Below are positions 62,779 through 64,000 of a stretch of 64,000 bases of DNA, one piece after another. Source of the DNA: Fennellomyces sp. T-0311 (taxonomy: Eukaryota; Mucoromycota; Mucoromycetes; Mucorales; Lichtheimiaceae); assembly GCA_025266875.1 (NCBI GenBank), contig JALLLT010000014.1, positions 434,001 through 498,000 of the forward strand, in the 5' to 3' direction. The notes under the pieces are model-generated. The model worked only from the letters and a program-made list of their open reading frames with translations. It was not told the DNA's origin and ran no database searches. The number at the start of each line of letters is the position of its first letter. Within the stretch, counting starts at the first letter, position 1. Both the position numbers and the translations under genes were made by a program.

Positions 62779-64000
62779 ATGTCCTCCAAATCAACGAGCA
62801 GTACGCGAAGATCAAGGAAAAACAAGACCGAGGAGGGTCAAGGGACATTACCGTTCCAAAAACCTAAGCTCTTACGTAAACCTGACAAACGAGCCGACGA
62901 TGCCCCAATGAATCGATACCCAATGAGTGGAATCACGGTCGAATTCCCTTACAAGCCTTGTAAGACACGTTTCCCACTAACCTACCAACTCAATTAACCC
63001 AAATCGATAAAGATCCGGCACAGATTCAAATGATGTCAAAGGTGAGTTCCAAGATCCGTGGAAAAGCATAGAAAAGCTTGCTGATCGATTTTTTCAGATC
63101 GTCAAAGCATTAAAAGAGAAGCAAAATGCCCTGTTGGAAAGCCCCACAGGTACGTTTGTATACTAAGCCGTTCAACCTTTGTTGAAGCCTTCATAGGATC
63201 GGGAAAGTCGTTGGCAATCCTTTGTGCTTCTCTCGGTATGTCCAAACGTAAAATCCATGACAAACCCTATTGACAAAACGGTGCAGCCTGGGCAAACCAT
63301 GAAAAAAATCTGTTGGTCGAGGAAGCAGAACAAGTCATAGCGAATGAAGCCCAAGTGAAAGAGCGGATAATGCAAGAGATTATAGAGATCGCTGACGATA
63401 TGGATGACGAAAATACCTTGATTGAAAATACCACGCAGAATGTAACTCTAAAACGGCCACTCTATAACAATGCCAATGACGATGACGATTTTCGTCCTGT
63501 ACAGCTTCCTCGTAAACTGATCAAGGCAGACGGTGATCGCAGTAGAAGTAGCTCTCCAGCCCCTGAGATATCTATCGATCAAGGCAACAGCCCCGATCCG
63601 TCTCAAGCAAGTATGAATCCCAAGACATACATCCATGCTCCAAAAATCTATGTTGGTAGTCGGACGTGAGTAACCCACTTTTTTTTTTTGAAAAGAAAAG
63701 GGCACCTCGATTGATGTAGCGCGATGATAGACACAAGCAGTTGTCACAGCTGGTCAGTGAGCTGCGACGAAACACGCGGTATAGGCCGCAAATGTCTGTT
63801 CTAGGTAGTCGAGAACAGTACTGCAGTAAGTGAAAGATTTAAAATACATGCCATATGTATCTGACTGTTTCTCGAATAGTCCACAAACGAGTGAGAAAGG
63901 AGGCTGAGGACAAAAATGAAGCATGGTATGAAAAGTGAAAGCCGATGCCATGATAGTTTATAACTCTTTTTTTGCGAAGCACACAACTGCTGGACTCTAA
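62779..64000 (+). CDS. FANCJ/BRIP1-type DNA helicase, 5' part only
   Basis: Eight exons are readable up to the window edge (62779-62959, 63013-63041, 63098-63149, 63197-63235, 63287-63665, 63731-63825, 63880-63925, 63980 on). At least 280 codons are present; the full family is about 900-1200 residues. It is an XPD-like superfamily 2 helicase with an iron-sulphur cluster that unwinds DNA during crosslink repair. The Q-motif region is VEFPYKPYPAQIQMM and the Walker A is LLESPTGSGKSLAILCASLAW, split by an intron. An acidic insert is followed by KIYVGSRTHKQLSQLVSELR (motif Ia) and MSVLGSREQYC, where the last Cys should be the first cluster ligand. The insert and motif Ia resemble FANCJ more than RTEL1 or XPD. 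The gene continues past the window. Confidence 0.9.

Overview
The window is nuclear DNA of a filamentous, early-diverging fungus, most likely Mucoromycota. Genes are compact and split by short GT-AG introns (about 45-90 bases, except a few). Several genes are recognisably fungal: a Pop3-type RNase P subunit, an Erf4-type palmitoyltransferase partner, a GH18 chitinase, and a decayed TPR/F-box gene of a kind I associate with Mucorales. I see no bacterial operons, rRNA, tRNA, CRISPR array or clear intact transposon. Coding sequences below were assembled by hand; in every multi-exon gene the intron phases agree and the exon lengths add up to whole codons.

Layout. 1-21 kb is an accessory-looking stretch: a GXWXG/DUF4334 protein, an aldehyde dehydrogenase, a cytochrome P450, an MFS drug transporter, the GPI-anchor glycosyltransferase PIG-A and an orphan gene, separated by gene-free gaps of 1-5 kb. 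21-41 kb is dense and housekeeping: hexose transporter, CUE-domain protein, NOG2 GTPase, NAC-alpha, Erf4-like protein, chitinase, ubiquitin-L40, RNase P subunit, Rho GTPase and symplekin. 41-50 kb holds the most unusual content: two paralogous 480-residue proteins made of three tandem NUMOD4/HNH-like modules, separated by 3.9 kb of gene-free DNA with a diverged direct repeat, then an LRR-like pseudogene. 50-64 kb carries a P5B-type ATPase with a cysteine-rich N-terminal ectodomain, an SR-protein kinase, a TPR/F-box pseudogene, an intronless polytopic membrane protein, a DSBA-like thioredoxin-fold protein, and the 5' part of a FANCJ/BRIP1-type helicase cut by the window edge.

The genes do not form one pathway. 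There is a loose RNA and ribosome theme in 25-41 kb: NOG2 (60S assembly), NAC (nascent chains), L40 (60S protein), Pop3 (tRNA and rRNA processing) and symplekin (mRNA 3' ends). Where a TATA box is visible it lies 40-75 bases upstream of the start codon, and this helped choose starts.

The best candidate for something undescribed is the NUMOD4/HNH pair. Homing-endonuclease modules have become free-standing, intron-bearing nuclear genes. The two copies share exact length, architecture and intron phases, but only one keeps a module with all the HNH-like residues.
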